Positions 1-7,363 of a stretch of DNA of 37,962 nucleotides are shown piece after piece; within the stretch, counting starts at the first letter, position 1; each line of letters begins with the position of its first letter. The position numbers were made by a program, and so were the translations under genes. This DNA comes from SXOA01 sp051004015 (GTDB lineage: Bacteria; Planctomycetota; Planctomycetia; Pirellulales; Pirellulaceae): assembly GCA_051004015.1 (NCBI GenBank), contig JBPCKT010000066.1:1-37962 (forward strand). The letters run 5' to 3'. The notes beneath the pieces were generated by a model. It worked only from the letters and a program-made list of their open reading frames with translations, was not told the DNA's origin and did not search any database.

Positions 1-11
1 GGCGGGAACGC

Positions 12-45
12 GGGGGGTGGGGCCCGTTCTGCCCAACCACCCCCC
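12..45. repeat. G/C-rich inverted repeat at the window edge
   Basis: GGGGGGTGG at 12-20 pairs perfectly with CCACCCCCC at 37-45 around a 16-base loop. The right arm continues into a run of Cs. No T-tract follows, so it is at best a weak terminator hairpin for a gene lying left of the window. The first 100 bases contain no other feature I can support. Confidence 0.35.
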
Positions 46-116
46 CCCCCCGACCCCCTTGGGTTGATTTGGTAAGATGAAGCCACTCCACTCCGCCCGT
101 TTTGCTCTTCTTCCTT

Positions 117-722
117 ATGAAGCTGACCGCTGCCGTTCTGTCGCTTGCGGCTAAGCTGCTCAGCGGGGCGACCGTGCGCTGGTTCGAATGCCAGCCGGAT
201 AGCTGCCAGCGTGTGTACTTCGCCAACCACACCAGCCATCTGGACGCGCTCATCCTCTGGGCCAGCTTGCCCCGCCTGGTTCGCGAAGTCACTCGTCCGG
301 TGGCCGCCAAGGATTACTGGAACAAAGGCCCGCTCCGCCGCTACATGGCCCGGACGTTCAATGCCCTGCTCATCGACCGGGATGAAATCAAGGTCCACAA
401 CAGCCCCATCGACCTGATGATCCGCGAAATGGGGTCGCAACATTCGCTGATCGTGTTCCCCGAGGGGACGCGCAACACTGGCGAGGAGATGCAGGAATTC
501 AAGAGCGGCCTGTATCATCTCAGCCGCAAGCGGCCCGACCTGGAGCTGATGCCGGTCTATATTGATAATCTCAACCGCGTGCTGCCGCGCGGGGAGTTCC
601 TGCCGGTCCCGCTCCTGTCCAGCATCACCATCGGCCCGCCGATCTGGCTGGAGCCCAAGGAAAACAAGAACGACTTTTTGAAGCGGGCCCGCGAAGCGGT
701 CCGCCGCCTGAAGGATATTTGA
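117..722 (+). CDS. 1-acyl-sn-glycerol-3-phosphate acyltransferase (PlsC/LPLAT family)
   Basis: This 201-aa protein should transfer an acyl chain to lysophosphatidic acid (or a related lyso-lipid) at the inner membrane, giving phosphatidic acid. The family signature is visible: NHTSHLD near residues 37-43 is the catalytic HX4D block, and FPEGTRN near residue 121 is the glycerol-phosphate-binding block. A hydrophobic N-terminal stretch suits membrane association. The ATG at 117 is preferred; an in-frame TTG at 102 would add five residues. Neither has a clear Shine-Dalgarno. The stop overlaps the TTG start of the next gene, a CDP-diacylglycerol synthase, so the two probably form an acyl-to-phosphatidate-to-CDP-diacylglycerol unit. 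The protein is at the short end for the family, so the acyl acceptor is uncertain. Confidence 0.88.
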   Translation: MKLTAAVLSLAAKLLSGATVRWFECQPDSCQRVYFANHTSHLDALILWASLPRLVREVTRPVAAKDYWNKGPLRRYMARTFNALLIDRDEIKVHNSPIDLMIREMGSQHSLIVFPEGTRNTGEEMQEFKSGLYHLSRKRPDLELMPVYIDNLNRVLPRGEFLPVPLLSSITIGPPIWLEPKENKNDFLKRAREAVRRLKDI

Positions 723-1813
723 GCTTGATCACCGACGCGCTCACTTCCGCGACCACCATGCTCCTCCTGGCCCAGACCGGAGCCGGGCTCAAAGCCGCCG
801 CCGGCGCGCCCCCAGCTCCGACGTTGCGGGGGATTCTCGATTTGCGGACGTTCATTCTCCTGGGGACGGTGCTCGGGTTGCTCGCGGCGGCTTCGGTCAT
901 CGGCCGCGTGCTCCGCCGCTCGGCAGACACAACGCTGAACCCGGCGATGGTCAAGACGTTCCGCTCCCGCGTGAACGCCTGGTGGACGATGTACGCCATC
1001 CTCATCGCCGGCTTTCTGGTCGACTTCGTGTTCCTGTCCACGGTCACCACGGTCCTCCTGTTCGGCCTGGTCTCATTCTGGGCCCTCCGCGAGTACATCA
1101 CGATGACGCCGACTCGGCGGGGGGATCATCGCACGCTCTTCTGGACCTTCTTTCTCTTCACGCCCCTGCAATATGTCCTGGTCGGTATCGGCAGCTTCTG
1201 CTTCGAGCTCTATACCACGATGATCCCGGTGTATGCCTCCCTCTTCATCCCGGCTCGCATCGCCATCTCCGGCGACCCCAAGCGGTTCCTGGAACGGGTG
1301 GCAAAAATTCAGGCAGGCCTGCTCATCTGCGTCTACGCCCTCAGCCATGCCCCGGCTCTGCTTAGCCTGGAGCTGCACACCTCCACCGGCCAGCCTTGGG
1401 CAGGTAGCAGAGCCGGTCTCCTCTTCTATTTCGTGCTCCTCGTGCAGCTCAACGACGTCTTTCAGTACGTGTGGGGGCAGCTCCTGGGGAAGCACGTCAT
1501 CGCCGAGCAGATCAATAGCAGCAAGACATGGGAAGGAGTCATCGGCGGCCTGATGAGCTCCATGATCCTCTCCATGCTGCTCTACTGGGCAACGCCGTTC
1601 TCACTCTGGGAAGCCCCCTGTATCGCCCTAGTCGTCTCCCTCGCCGGCTTCGCGGGGACCATGACCATGTCCGCCGTCAAGCGCGACCGCGGCGTTTCCG
1701 ACTACGGCACTCTCGTCCAAGGCCACGCCGGCGTCCTGGACCGCATCGATTCCATCTGCTTTGCCGCGCCGGTGTTCTTCCACATCACCCGGTACTTCTT
1801 TTCCGCGTTGTAG
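719..1813 (+). CDS. cdsA: Phosphatidate cytidylyltransferase (CDP-diacylglycerol synthase), copy 1
   Basis: This 364-aa multi-pass membrane protein is predicted to convert phosphatidic acid and CTP to CDP-diacylglycerol. The C-terminal CdsA signature is recognisable: SAVKRDRG at about residues 318-325, then SDYG, GHAG and DRID. It departs from the usual pattern in having SD instead of KD and HAG instead of HGG. At least seven hydrophobic segments are visible. The TTG at 719 forms a TTGA overlap with the acyltransferase stop and has AAGGA just upstream; an in-frame ATG at 758 is an alternative. A second, differently diverged CdsA lies at 30198-31142. Pairing with an acyltransferase suggests a dedicated branch of phospholipid synthesis, which is an inference. 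Confidence 0.87.
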   Translation: MSLITDALTSATTMLLLAQTGAGLKAAAGAPPAPTLRGILDLRTFILLGTVLGLLAAASVIGRVLRRSADTTLNPAMVKTFRSRVNAWWTMYAILIAGFLVDFVFLSTVTTVLLFGLVSFWALREYITMTPTRRGDHRTLFWTFFLFTPLQYVLVGIGSFCFELYTTMIPVYASLFIPARIAISGDPKRFLERVAKIQAGLLICVYALSHAPALLSLELHTSTGQPWAGSRAGLLFYFVLLVQLNDVFQYVWGQLLGKHVIAEQINSSKTWEGVIGGLMSSMILSMLLYWATPFSLWEAPCIALVVSLAGFAGTMTMSAVKRDRGVSDYGTLVQGHAGVLDRIDSICFAAPVFFHITRYFFSAL

Positions 1814-1824
1814 TCGGAGTGAGA

Positions 1825-2154
1825 ATGAGCGTGGAACTTAACCCTTATGAATCGCCGAAGGAAATAAGCGTCGCGCCGCCCACTTCCGCAGGACGACCAA
1901 AGGTCAATCTCGCGGTGGTCGGCTTACTTCTGGGTATAGTTGCTCTTGCCGGGGCGATGGATGTTGGGCGGACCGAGGAACTTGTCTATTCGGTAGGCGG
2001 GTTGTTCATCTATTCATGTGTCCCTGGATTAGTATTAAGCGTCATTGGGTTCATTGCCCGGCCAAACCGACTCGCGGCTGTGGGAATGGCCATAAACTTC
2101 TTCGTGTTGCTCTACCTGGTTGCTTTTGTCATCGCGGAGGCTGGTCCAAGGTGA
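1825..2154 (+). CDS. Small planctomycete membrane protein with N-terminal NPYESP motif
   Basis: This 109-aa protein is not assigned to a functional family. It begins MSVELNPYESPKE, and an NPY-x-SP motif within the first ten residues recurs in small planctomycete membrane proteins, from memory. A proline-rich linker of about 20 residues is followed by three hydrophobic segments (about 32-52, 58-80 and 86-106). The ATG at 1825 has a GGAGTGAG Shine-Dalgarno at 1816-1823, which decides the start; a longer frame extending upstream to 1528 lies wholly within cdsA and is rejected. It follows cdsA by 11 bases and is probably co-transcribed. Codon use is less GC-biased than in its neighbours. Confidence 0.75.
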   Translation: MSVELNPYESPKEISVAPPTSAGRPKVNLAVVGLLLGIVALAGAMDVGRTEELVYSVGGLFIYSCVPGLVLSVIGFIARPNRLAAVGMAINFFVLLYLVAFVIAEAGPR

Positions 2155-2173
2155 AAAGAGGTATCCTCATCGC

Positions 2174-2872
2174 CTACTTAAACTTCGTCAGCATCTGCTC
2201 GGCGACGAAGTCCATCCCGTTCTGGTTGAAGTGGTTGCCGTCGTAGGTCAGGATGCCGCTGGGTTTGTTGTCGGCGTTGTTCTTTTTCCAGAAGCTGACG
2301 AAAGCTCTGCGGAGGTCGTTGAGGGGGACCTTCTTGGCGGCAGCGACCTCCCGCTCGATCTGGGCAAAGGCCTCCAAGTTGGGGTCGTCCTTGTTGGTGC
2401 CGTCGTGCTTCTCGCCGACGCTCGTGAGGCTGCACTGGATGACCTGGATTCCCTCTTTTTGCAGCCGGTCGATCAACTCCTCCAGGCTGGACTTGAAAGT
2501 CTCCTTTGGGAGGCGGCGGGCGTCGTTGCAGCCAATCTGAATGACGACGATGGTCGGCTTCTTGGCGATAACGTCCTTGTCGACCCGTTTGATCAGGTCC
2601 GGGACCGTGTGTCCGCCCGTGGCGACCCAATCGACCACGATATTCTTGTCCTTGTGCTTCTCCTGCAGCTTCTCGCGGACGATGTTGACGTACCCCTTCT
2701 TCACATGCTCTTTCGGCTTCTCCTCGCCGGCGAGGTTTGTGAGCGAGTCACCAAAGAAGATAATCTTGTCCCCCTTCTTCAGCTCGACCTGCCGGGCGGC
2801 TGGGTCGTCCTCGGCGGCAAGGGCGAAGGGGCTGAGAAGCAGCAGGACGGCGAGAGTCGAACGCAGTAACAT
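2174..2872 (-). CDS. Secreted SGNH/GDSL-type hydrolase
   Basis: This 232-aa protein is a likely periplasmic or exported esterase of the SGNH superfamily. The start at 2872 begins a clean signal peptide (MLLRSTLAVLLLLSPFALAA). The frame stays open to 2950, but that extension runs through an inverted repeat and would bury the signal. Block I reads FFGDSLTN (catalytic Ser), block III reads QIGCND (Asn), and block V reads DGNHFNQNG (Asp and His), so the catalytic set is complete. The substrate is unknown; planctomycetes use many such enzymes to remove acetyl or other ester groups from polysaccharides. It lies downstream of purM on the same strand but is separated from it by a palindromic repeat. 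Confidence 0.85.
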   Translation of the reverse strand: MLLRSTLAVLLLLSPFALAAEDDPAARQVELKKGDKIIFFGDSLTNLAGEEKPKEHVKKGYVNIVREKLQEKHKDKNIVVDWVATGGHTVPDLIKRVDKDVIAKKPTIVVIQIGCNDARRLPKETFKSSLEELIDRLQKEGIQVIQCSLTSVGEKHDGTNKDDPNLEAFAQIEREVAAAKKVPLNDLRRAFVSFWKKNNADNKPSGILTYDGNHFNQNGMDFVAEQMLTKFK

Positions 2873-2895
2873 GAGGTAGCCCCTGGGAGAGGAAT

Positions 2896-2955
2896 GTAGG
2901 ATGGGATTCCAATCCCGTCCTAAATTGGCCGGACGGGATTGGAATCTCATCCTAC
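2896..2955. repeat. Dispersed palindromic element, GTAGGATGGG...CCCGTCC family, copy 1
   Basis: The arms at 2896-2920 and 2931-2955 are inverted copies matching at 24 of 25 positions around a 10-base AT-containing loop. Each arm is itself a small palindrome (GGGATT and AATCCC). The left arm matches the arm at 24692-24716 at 21 of 25 positions. It sits between the purM stop (2963) and the SGNH start (2872), so it may also act as a transcript hairpin. Confidence 0.8.
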
Positions 2956-2962
2956 TACTCGT

Positions 2963-4078
2963 TCAGCGGATTTGCAGCGTCTCTCCTTCGTAGGCGAGAC
3001 CAAGAGGTTCGATGAAGACAGCTTTGCGGGAGTTCTCGTTTTCGACGCTGCCCCCGATCCAGCCTTGCAAGCCAAGCTGCTCGGCAAGCTCGACGGCCTG
3101 AGCGGCCTGCTCCGCGGGAAGATAAACCGCGAAGCCGACCCCCATATTAAAGGTCCCGTACATCTCGCGGGAATCGAGGTGGGCCGAGCGGGCGATGAAG
3201 TCGAAGATGGCCGGGCAAGGACGGGCCAGATGCGTGCAGCGGTACACGAACGGCTCCGCCAGCCGCATCAATTTCCGCCAGCCGTGGCCGGTCATGTGGA
3301 CGGCGTAGTGCAGGTCGAGATGAGCGGCCTGGCAGGCGGCGATGAAGGGGGTGTAGATGACGGAGGCGTCGAGCAGTGTTTCGCCGTAGGTGCGGCCGTC
3401 TTCCAGCGGAGTGAGATATCCCTGCGGTAGTCGCGTGGCGAGCTCGCGGCAGAGAGTGAGGCCGTTGGCGTGAACGCCGCTGGAGGCGAGGAAGACCATC
3501 GCGTCGCCGGCTTTCACGTTTCCGGCGATGCGGAGACCCTTCGGGCGGATGCGGCCCATTGCCGAACCGGCGAGGATGATGGCATTGTCCTGCACCAGCC
3601 CCTTAAGCGCAGGCGTTTCTCCTCCGCCCCAAACGGCTCCCGCCCGGCGGCAGCCCTCGGCAAAGCCATCCGCCAGAGCCTTCGCCCGCTTCTCATTTTC
3701 GAACCACGCCGCGCTGCCGACCGCGGCGTGCATGGCGACGACCATCGGCAGCGCCCCGACCGTAAGCAAGTCGTTGACGATGGCGGCCACCGTGTCGATG
3801 CCGATGTTGAAATAGCCATCGGCCCCGCGGGCGGGATGGAGAGCGAGGAGTGCATCAGCCACCAGATTCTTCGTTCCTAGCCCTTCCTCGACATGGGCCA
3901 GATACTCCTCCGGCGTCTCGATGAGATAGGCGCTCTCCCCGCGAATTCCCGCCGGCTCGCTCACTCCATGCGTGGCCAGCAAGTCCACGGTTTTTCCAGC
4001 CGCCCGCTGGCAGGCGAGCTTGAACTTGTCGAGCACGTCATAATTGACGCCGGTCGATTGGTAGTTGAGAGGTTGCAT
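2963..4078 (-). CDS. purM: Phosphoribosylformylglycinamidine cyclo-ligase (AIR synthase), divergent
   Basis: This 371-aa protein should close FGAM to aminoimidazole ribonucleotide with ATP, step five of purine synthesis. PurM-like features in order: EGLGTK (for the usual DGVGTK), GIDTVAAIVNDL, AEGCRRAGAVWGGGET, SSGVHANG (usually SSGPHSNG) and TFNMGVGF near the C-terminus. The middle TGHGW segment replaces the usual TGGGL. It is about 25 residues longer than the E. coli enzyme. The start is the ATG at 4078 (MQPLNYQSTG); the frame is open to 5185, but that extension is antisense to two real genes. No other purine genes are nearby. A PurM paralogue with another role is possible. Confidence 0.8.
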   Translation of the reverse strand: MQPLNYQSTGVNYDVLDKFKLACQRAAGKTVDLLATHGVSEPAGIRGESAYLIETPEEYLAHVEEGLGTKNLVADALLALHPARGADGYFNIGIDTVAAIVNDLLTVGALPMVVAMHAAVGSAAWFENEKRAKALADGFAEGCRRAGAVWGGGETPALKGLVQDNAIILAGSAMGRIRPKGLRIAGNVKAGDAMVFLASSGVHANGLTLCRELATRLPQGYLTPLEDGRTYGETLLDASVIYTPFIAACQAAHLDLHYAVHMTGHGWRKLMRLAEPFVYRCTHLARPCPAIFDFIARSAHLDSREMYGTFNMGVGFAVYLPAEQAAQAVELAEQLGLQGWIGGSVENENSRKAVFIEPLGLAYEGETLQIR

Positions 4079-4190
4079 GAGCCGTGACGTCAAGGAATGA
4101 TAAGTCTGTTTTACCGCTGTGGGTAATTTCGGCCTATACCCCGCGACAAGTGCCCCGTTGCACCACCGACCTTCCTCGATTACCAAACAC

Positions 4191-4228
4191 CTTCCCCACT
4201 TTGTTCCCTCCGTTCCCTTCTGTTCAAA
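4191..4228 (+). repeat. Pyrimidine-rich leader repeat, copy A (period about 9)
   Basis: Positions 4203-4227 match the reverse complement of 34567-34591 at 24 of 25 bases. The shared core begins GTTCCCTCCGTT and ends TTCTGTTCAA, with GTTCCC-like units about nine bases apart. It lies 20 bases upstream of the RraA-like start, which has no purine-rich ribosome binding site. Confidence 0.65.
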
Positions 4229-4246
4229 ACCCTTCCTCGTCCACCC

Positions 4247-4972
4247 ATGACCATCAGCCAAGCCACCCTCGACAAGCTCGCCAAGTACGACACCCCCACC
4301 ATCTGCAACGTCATCGAGCTGTTTGACATCCGTCCCCGCAACCGCGGCTATATGGATGCCCGGGTGAAGTGCAACTTTCCCGAGTTTCCTCCCATCGTCG
4401 GCTACGCCTGCACCGCGGCGTTCCGCAGCGACGCCCCGCCTGCCGGCGGCGATGCCTACGGCAGCATCCAGACCCAGCTCGAGCAGTTCAGCAAGCTCCC
4501 CGGCCCCGCCATCGTCGTCTTTCAAGACCTCGACGACCCGCCGGCTGCCGCGGTGTTCGGCGAGGTGATGTGCTCCACCTACAAGGCGTTCGGCTCCGTG
4601 GGGCTTGTCACCAACGGCGGTGGGCGGGACTTGGAACAGGTGCGGGCACTCCAGTATCCCGTCTTCACCGGCTCCACCATCTGCTCGCACGGCTATTGCC
4701 ACATGCTGCACCTGGGCCTGCCGGTGCGAGTCGGCTCGCTGATGGTAAACCAGGGAGACCTGCTGCACGGGGATGCCAACGGCGTGACGAACATCCCGCC
4801 GGAGATCGCCGGCCAAATCGCCGACATCACGCCGGAGTTCATTGCCGCCGAAGAGATCATCATGAACTACGTGAAGGCTCCTGGACCCAAAGTCGTCTCC
4901 AAATACGACGAGTTGCGAAAGGAATTTCAGGCCGCCGTCAAAAAACTGACGGCGCGGGTGGCACGAAAGTAA
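4247..4972 (+). CDS. RraA-like family protein (HMG/CHA aldolase fold)
   Basis: This 241-aa protein belongs to the RraA/4-hydroxy-4-methyl-2-oxoglutarate aldolase family. The family core is visible: FGEVMCSTYKAFG, then GLVTNGGGRDLEQV, which supplies the conserved G-x(4)-RD pattern whose Arg and Asp bind substrate and metal in class II aldolases of this fold. NQGDLLHGDANGVTNIP follows, matching the PGD...D..GV.xIP block. The C-terminal 35 residues are a charged helix. Members may be aldolases, oxaloacetate decarboxylases or RNase E inhibitors; nothing here selects among these. The metallophosphoesterase begins 25 bases downstream, so co-transcription is likely. The leader is C/T-rich and carries a repeat shared with the MBL-fold gene. 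Confidence 0.85.
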   Translation: MTISQATLDKLAKYDTPTICNVIELFDIRPRNRGYMDARVKCNFPEFPPIVGYACTAAFRSDAPPAGGDAYGSIQTQLEQFSKLPGPAIVVFQDLDDPPAAAVFGEVMCSTYKAFGSVGLVTNGGGRDLEQVRALQYPVFTGSTICSHGYCHMLHLGLPVRVGSLMVNQGDLLHGDANGVTNIPPEIAGQIADITPEFIAAEEIIMNYVKAPGPKVVSKYDELRKEFQAAVKKLTARVARK

Positions 4973-4997
4973 TGGACATTTTCTCGGAGGTACTGCC

Positions 4998-5885
4998 ATG
5001 TCTCTCACGCGTCGCTCCGTGCTGGCCGGCGCAGCCGGCTGCCTGGCTGGAGTCAGCACCTGGCGGCTGCCGGCGGCTGAGAAGCTTGAGGAATTCTCGT
5101 TCGAAATCGTCAGCGATTCCCATCTGGGGAGAAACGACAAACTCGCCGCCGAGCGGCAATGGAAAGAGGCGATCGCCGAGCTCAACGGGGCGAAAGGGGC
5201 GTTTGTGCTGCACCTGGGAGACGTGGTCGATTCCGGCCGGGAGCCGCAGTATCCGATTTACGCGGCGACGCGCAAGGAACTGAAGAAACCGATTCACGAG
5301 ATTCCGGGAAACCACGATCCGCACGAATTATTCGAGAAGCATGTCCGCTCTCCCATCGACAATTCCTTCGATCACGGCGGCGTGCGGTTCCTGCTCCTCG
5401 GCAATGCCCACCGCGACTCGCACGACGGCTTCATTACCCCGGAGCAGATCGCCTGGCTCGACAAACAGTGCGGCGAAGCAGCGGCCAAAGACCTCCGCGT
5501 CATCTTGTGTTGCCATGTGCCCATTCATGCCAACGCCCACCCGGACCGGGGCTGGTTCGTCACGCCGGAGGAGGGGCAAACGGCCTTTTATGAGTTGGCG
5601 AAAAAGCATGCCGACTGTTTGCTGGCCTGCCTCCACGGCCATTTCCACAACGGCATACGCGGCTGGCGCGACCGCGGCAAGCTGCTGGAAGTCCTGTGCC
5701 CGTCGGTTTGCTATAACCAGGACCGGAAACTCCAGGAGCACATCAAGTCCGGTGCGGCCAAGGGCTTTTATGTCGACGAGCTCCGCGCTGGTTATCTGCT
5801 GGCGACTCTCGGCAAAGGGCGGCTGACGCTCCGCTACAAACCGTTGGGGGCGGAAGTGCACGGTGAATACGGCGCCGAGTGGTAG
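4998..5885 (+). CDS. Tat-exported calcineurin-like metallophosphoesterase
   Basis: This 295-aa enzyme has a twin-arginine signal: TRRSVLAG followed by a hydrophobic stretch and a cleavage region near PAAE (about residue 27). The five phosphoesterase metal-binding blocks appear in order: DSH at 40-42, GD at 74-75, GNHD at 104-107, CHVPIH near 170 and GHFHNG near 215. It is therefore a probably active di-metal phosphatase or phosphodiesterase folded in the cytoplasm before export. A GGAGG Shine-Dalgarno lies 8 bases before the ATG. The substrate is unknown. It follows the RraA-like gene by 25 bases. Confidence 0.88.
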   Translation: MSLTRRSVLAGAAGCLAGVSTWRLPAAEKLEEFSFEIVSDSHLGRNDKLAAERQWKEAIAELNGAKGAFVLHLGDVVDSGREPQYPIYAATRKELKKPIHEIPGNHDPHELFEKHVRSPIDNSFDHGGVRFLLLGNAHRDSHDGFITPEQIAWLDKQCGEAAAKDLRVILCCHVPIHANAHPDRGWFVTPEEGQTAFYELAKKHADCLLACLHGHFHNGIRGWRDRGKLLEVLCPSVCYNQDRKLQEHIKSGAAKGFYVDELRAGYLLATLGKGRLTLRYKPLGAEVHGEYGAEW

Positions 5886-5923
5886 AGTTCGCACGCCGAC
5901 GCGAAGTCTTTTAGCGATTCAAC

Positions 5924-5961
5924 GTGACCAGTCAGCTCACGCTGGCCGCTCGCCCGGTCAC
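5924..5961. terminator. Possible hairpin between convergent genes
   Basis: GTGACC at 5924-5929 pairs with GGTCAC at 5956-5961, enclosing an inner AGC/GCT stem. It sits in the 94-base gap where the metallophosphoesterase (+) and the 397-aa gene (-) converge. There is no T-tract on either side, so an intrinsic terminator role is only suggested by position. Confidence 0.3.
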
Positions 5962-5979
5962 TTGCAGGTGCAATGTCCT

Positions 5980-7173
5980 CTAATTGAACCAGGCCGCGTA
6001 GCCGATGAAGCCCACGTTGGTCGGGTTCTCAAACACCTGCATGACTCGAATGAGAACCAAGACGTCGACAAACTTCCCCTTCTCCATGTACTTTGCATCG
6101 GGAGCGATGATCTTATCCCAATCGATTTCCGTCGGCGGGTCTTCCAGTAGCAACTTTATATTGATCCCCTCGCCTTCTTCTTTGAATGGATAAGTGAACA
6201 TCAGCTTTTTTCCTTCCAGCAAGGCTTCAATCTCGGTCAACGCGGCGAGCCAGGCATCGATCATGTTGTCGCGGACCGGCATCTGCAGCACGCTCTGCTG
6301 TTTGGCATTGGGGAGCCACTCGTAGTTGTTGTCCGTTTCTGACCGGATATAGCGCCACGATTCACGATTGAGCTCCGCGATCTTGATGAGGTGCCCGCGG
6401 AACCGTGAGAGCCGGGCCGGTTCCGTGAGCCGGAGGCTGCGGCCGGACGCCATCGTTTTCTTCATGCGCTCCTCCTGGGTGCCGGTGAACGTAACCTTCG
6501 GTTTGGCGAAGGCGGTGTCTGCCCATAGCTCGAAATCCGCTTTGGTATCGAAGGCCAGGTAGAAATCGAGCATCCCCGAAAGCAGGTGGCAGTACGCTTG
6601 CAACCAGGCCACGTCTCCACGGTCGAAGCGGACGAGGAACGACGGGTTGTCTTTGAGGAAGCCAAAACTCTGTCCCCGCATCAATTTGGTCAGGATGTCC
6701 ACAAAGCGGTCGCTGGCCTTTCCGTCGCCGTCCAGGTCCAAGTGAATGTCCGCGAGATGGAGCGGCAGGGCGACGCGGTCGTCGGTCACGCCGTCCAATA
6801 CTCCTTCCGCATCCATCAGATCGCGGCGAAAGTCGTCGAGAATCCGCCGCAAGTCCTCATAGCGGATGACCGCCGGCTCGGGATTGTGCGGGACAGGGAG
6901 CCGGATAAGGGGAGCATTCTGATGCTCCGATTTCAGGCCGTACTCGTGGAACGACTGCCCCAGCCGCTCCACGCCGCGGACAAACCGCAACACTCCCAGA
7001 CCAAACCGAAGCTGGTCATCCTTCGGCGAAGCCGCCAGCGCCCGCTCCAATTCCTGCTGACCTTTGACGAGCTCCCCGGAGTGCAAGTACTTTTCCACCG
7101 TCGGCGCCGCTTCGGACGCGGCGGATGCTTGCCCGCCAATTGCCAGCACCAGAGCAATAGCCAGATAGCGCAT
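5980..7173 (-). CDS. Secreted protein of unknown function with possible EF-hand-like loop
   Basis: I do not recognise a functional family for this 397-aa protein. It has a signal peptide (MRYLAIALVLAIGGQASA, cut before ASE). Residues about 25-75 look like one or two TPR-type helical hairpins (LVKGQQELERALAASPKD). Around residue 148 the segment LDLDGDGKASDRF resembles an EF-hand or dockerin calcium loop. The rest is mixed alpha/beta with many Trp and Asp residues and no transmembrane segment. The start is decided by an excellent GAGGAGGTG Shine-Dalgarno eight bases upstream. It is downstream of the sialidase-like gene but separated from it by a large palindromic repeat, so independent expression is likely. 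Confidence 0.8.
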   Translation of the reverse strand: MRYLAIALVLAIGGQASAASEAAPTVEKYLHSGELVKGQQELERALAASPKDDQLRFGLGVLRFVRGVERLGQSFHEYGLKSEHQNAPLIRLPVPHNPEPAVIRYEDLRRILDDFRRDLMDAEGVLDGVTDDRVALPLHLADIHLDLDGDGKASDRFVDILTKLMRGQSFGFLKDNPSFLVRFDRGDVAWLQAYCHLLSGMLDFYLAFDTKADFELWADTAFAKPKVTFTGTQEERMKKTMASGRSLRLTEPARLSRFRGHLIKIAELNRESWRYIRSETDNNYEWLPNAKQQSVLQMPVRDNMIDAWLAALTEIEALLEGKKLMFTYPFKEEGEGINIKLLLEDPPTEIDWDKIIAPDAKYMEKGKFVDVLVLIRVMQVFENPTNVGFIGYAAWFN

Positions 7174-7269
7174 GACACACCTCCTCGAGTGACGCGGCAG
7201 AAATCGCTATTTGGCAATACCCGCTGCCGACTTCCAAGGTTGCAGCAAAGCAGAAGTCAAAGCGGGAAT

Positions 7270-7344
7270 GGGACACGGAGAACACGGGAAACACGGTTTT
7301 TTTGTCTCTGTATTCGACCGTGTTTTCCGTGTTCTCCGTGTCCC
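7270..7344. repeat. Large palindrome of the ACACGG (period-9) family, copy 1
   Basis: Arms 7270-7297 and 7317-7344 are inverted copies matching at 27 of 28 positions with a 19-base T-rich loop. Each arm is built of ACACGG units nine bases apart. It fills the 190-base gap between two minus-strand genes. A closely related palindrome is the inner part of the element at 14246-14437. Confidence 0.85.
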
Positions 7345-7363
7345 AACCTCTTCCCGTCTTCGC

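Noticed and set aside
1528..1824. Upstream extension of the NPYESP protein
   Set aside because: It lies in cdsA in another frame and is Arg/Pro/His-rich; the ATG at 1825 has its own Shine-Dalgarno.
4079..5185. N-terminal extension of the purM frame (to 740 residues)
   Set aside because: It runs antisense through the RraA-like gene and into the metallophosphoesterase; PurM homology begins at the ATG at 4078.
6721..6770. Dockerin domain in the 397-aa protein
   Set aside because: Only one calcium-type loop is visible; a dockerin needs two in tandem, so only an EF-hand-like loop is reported.
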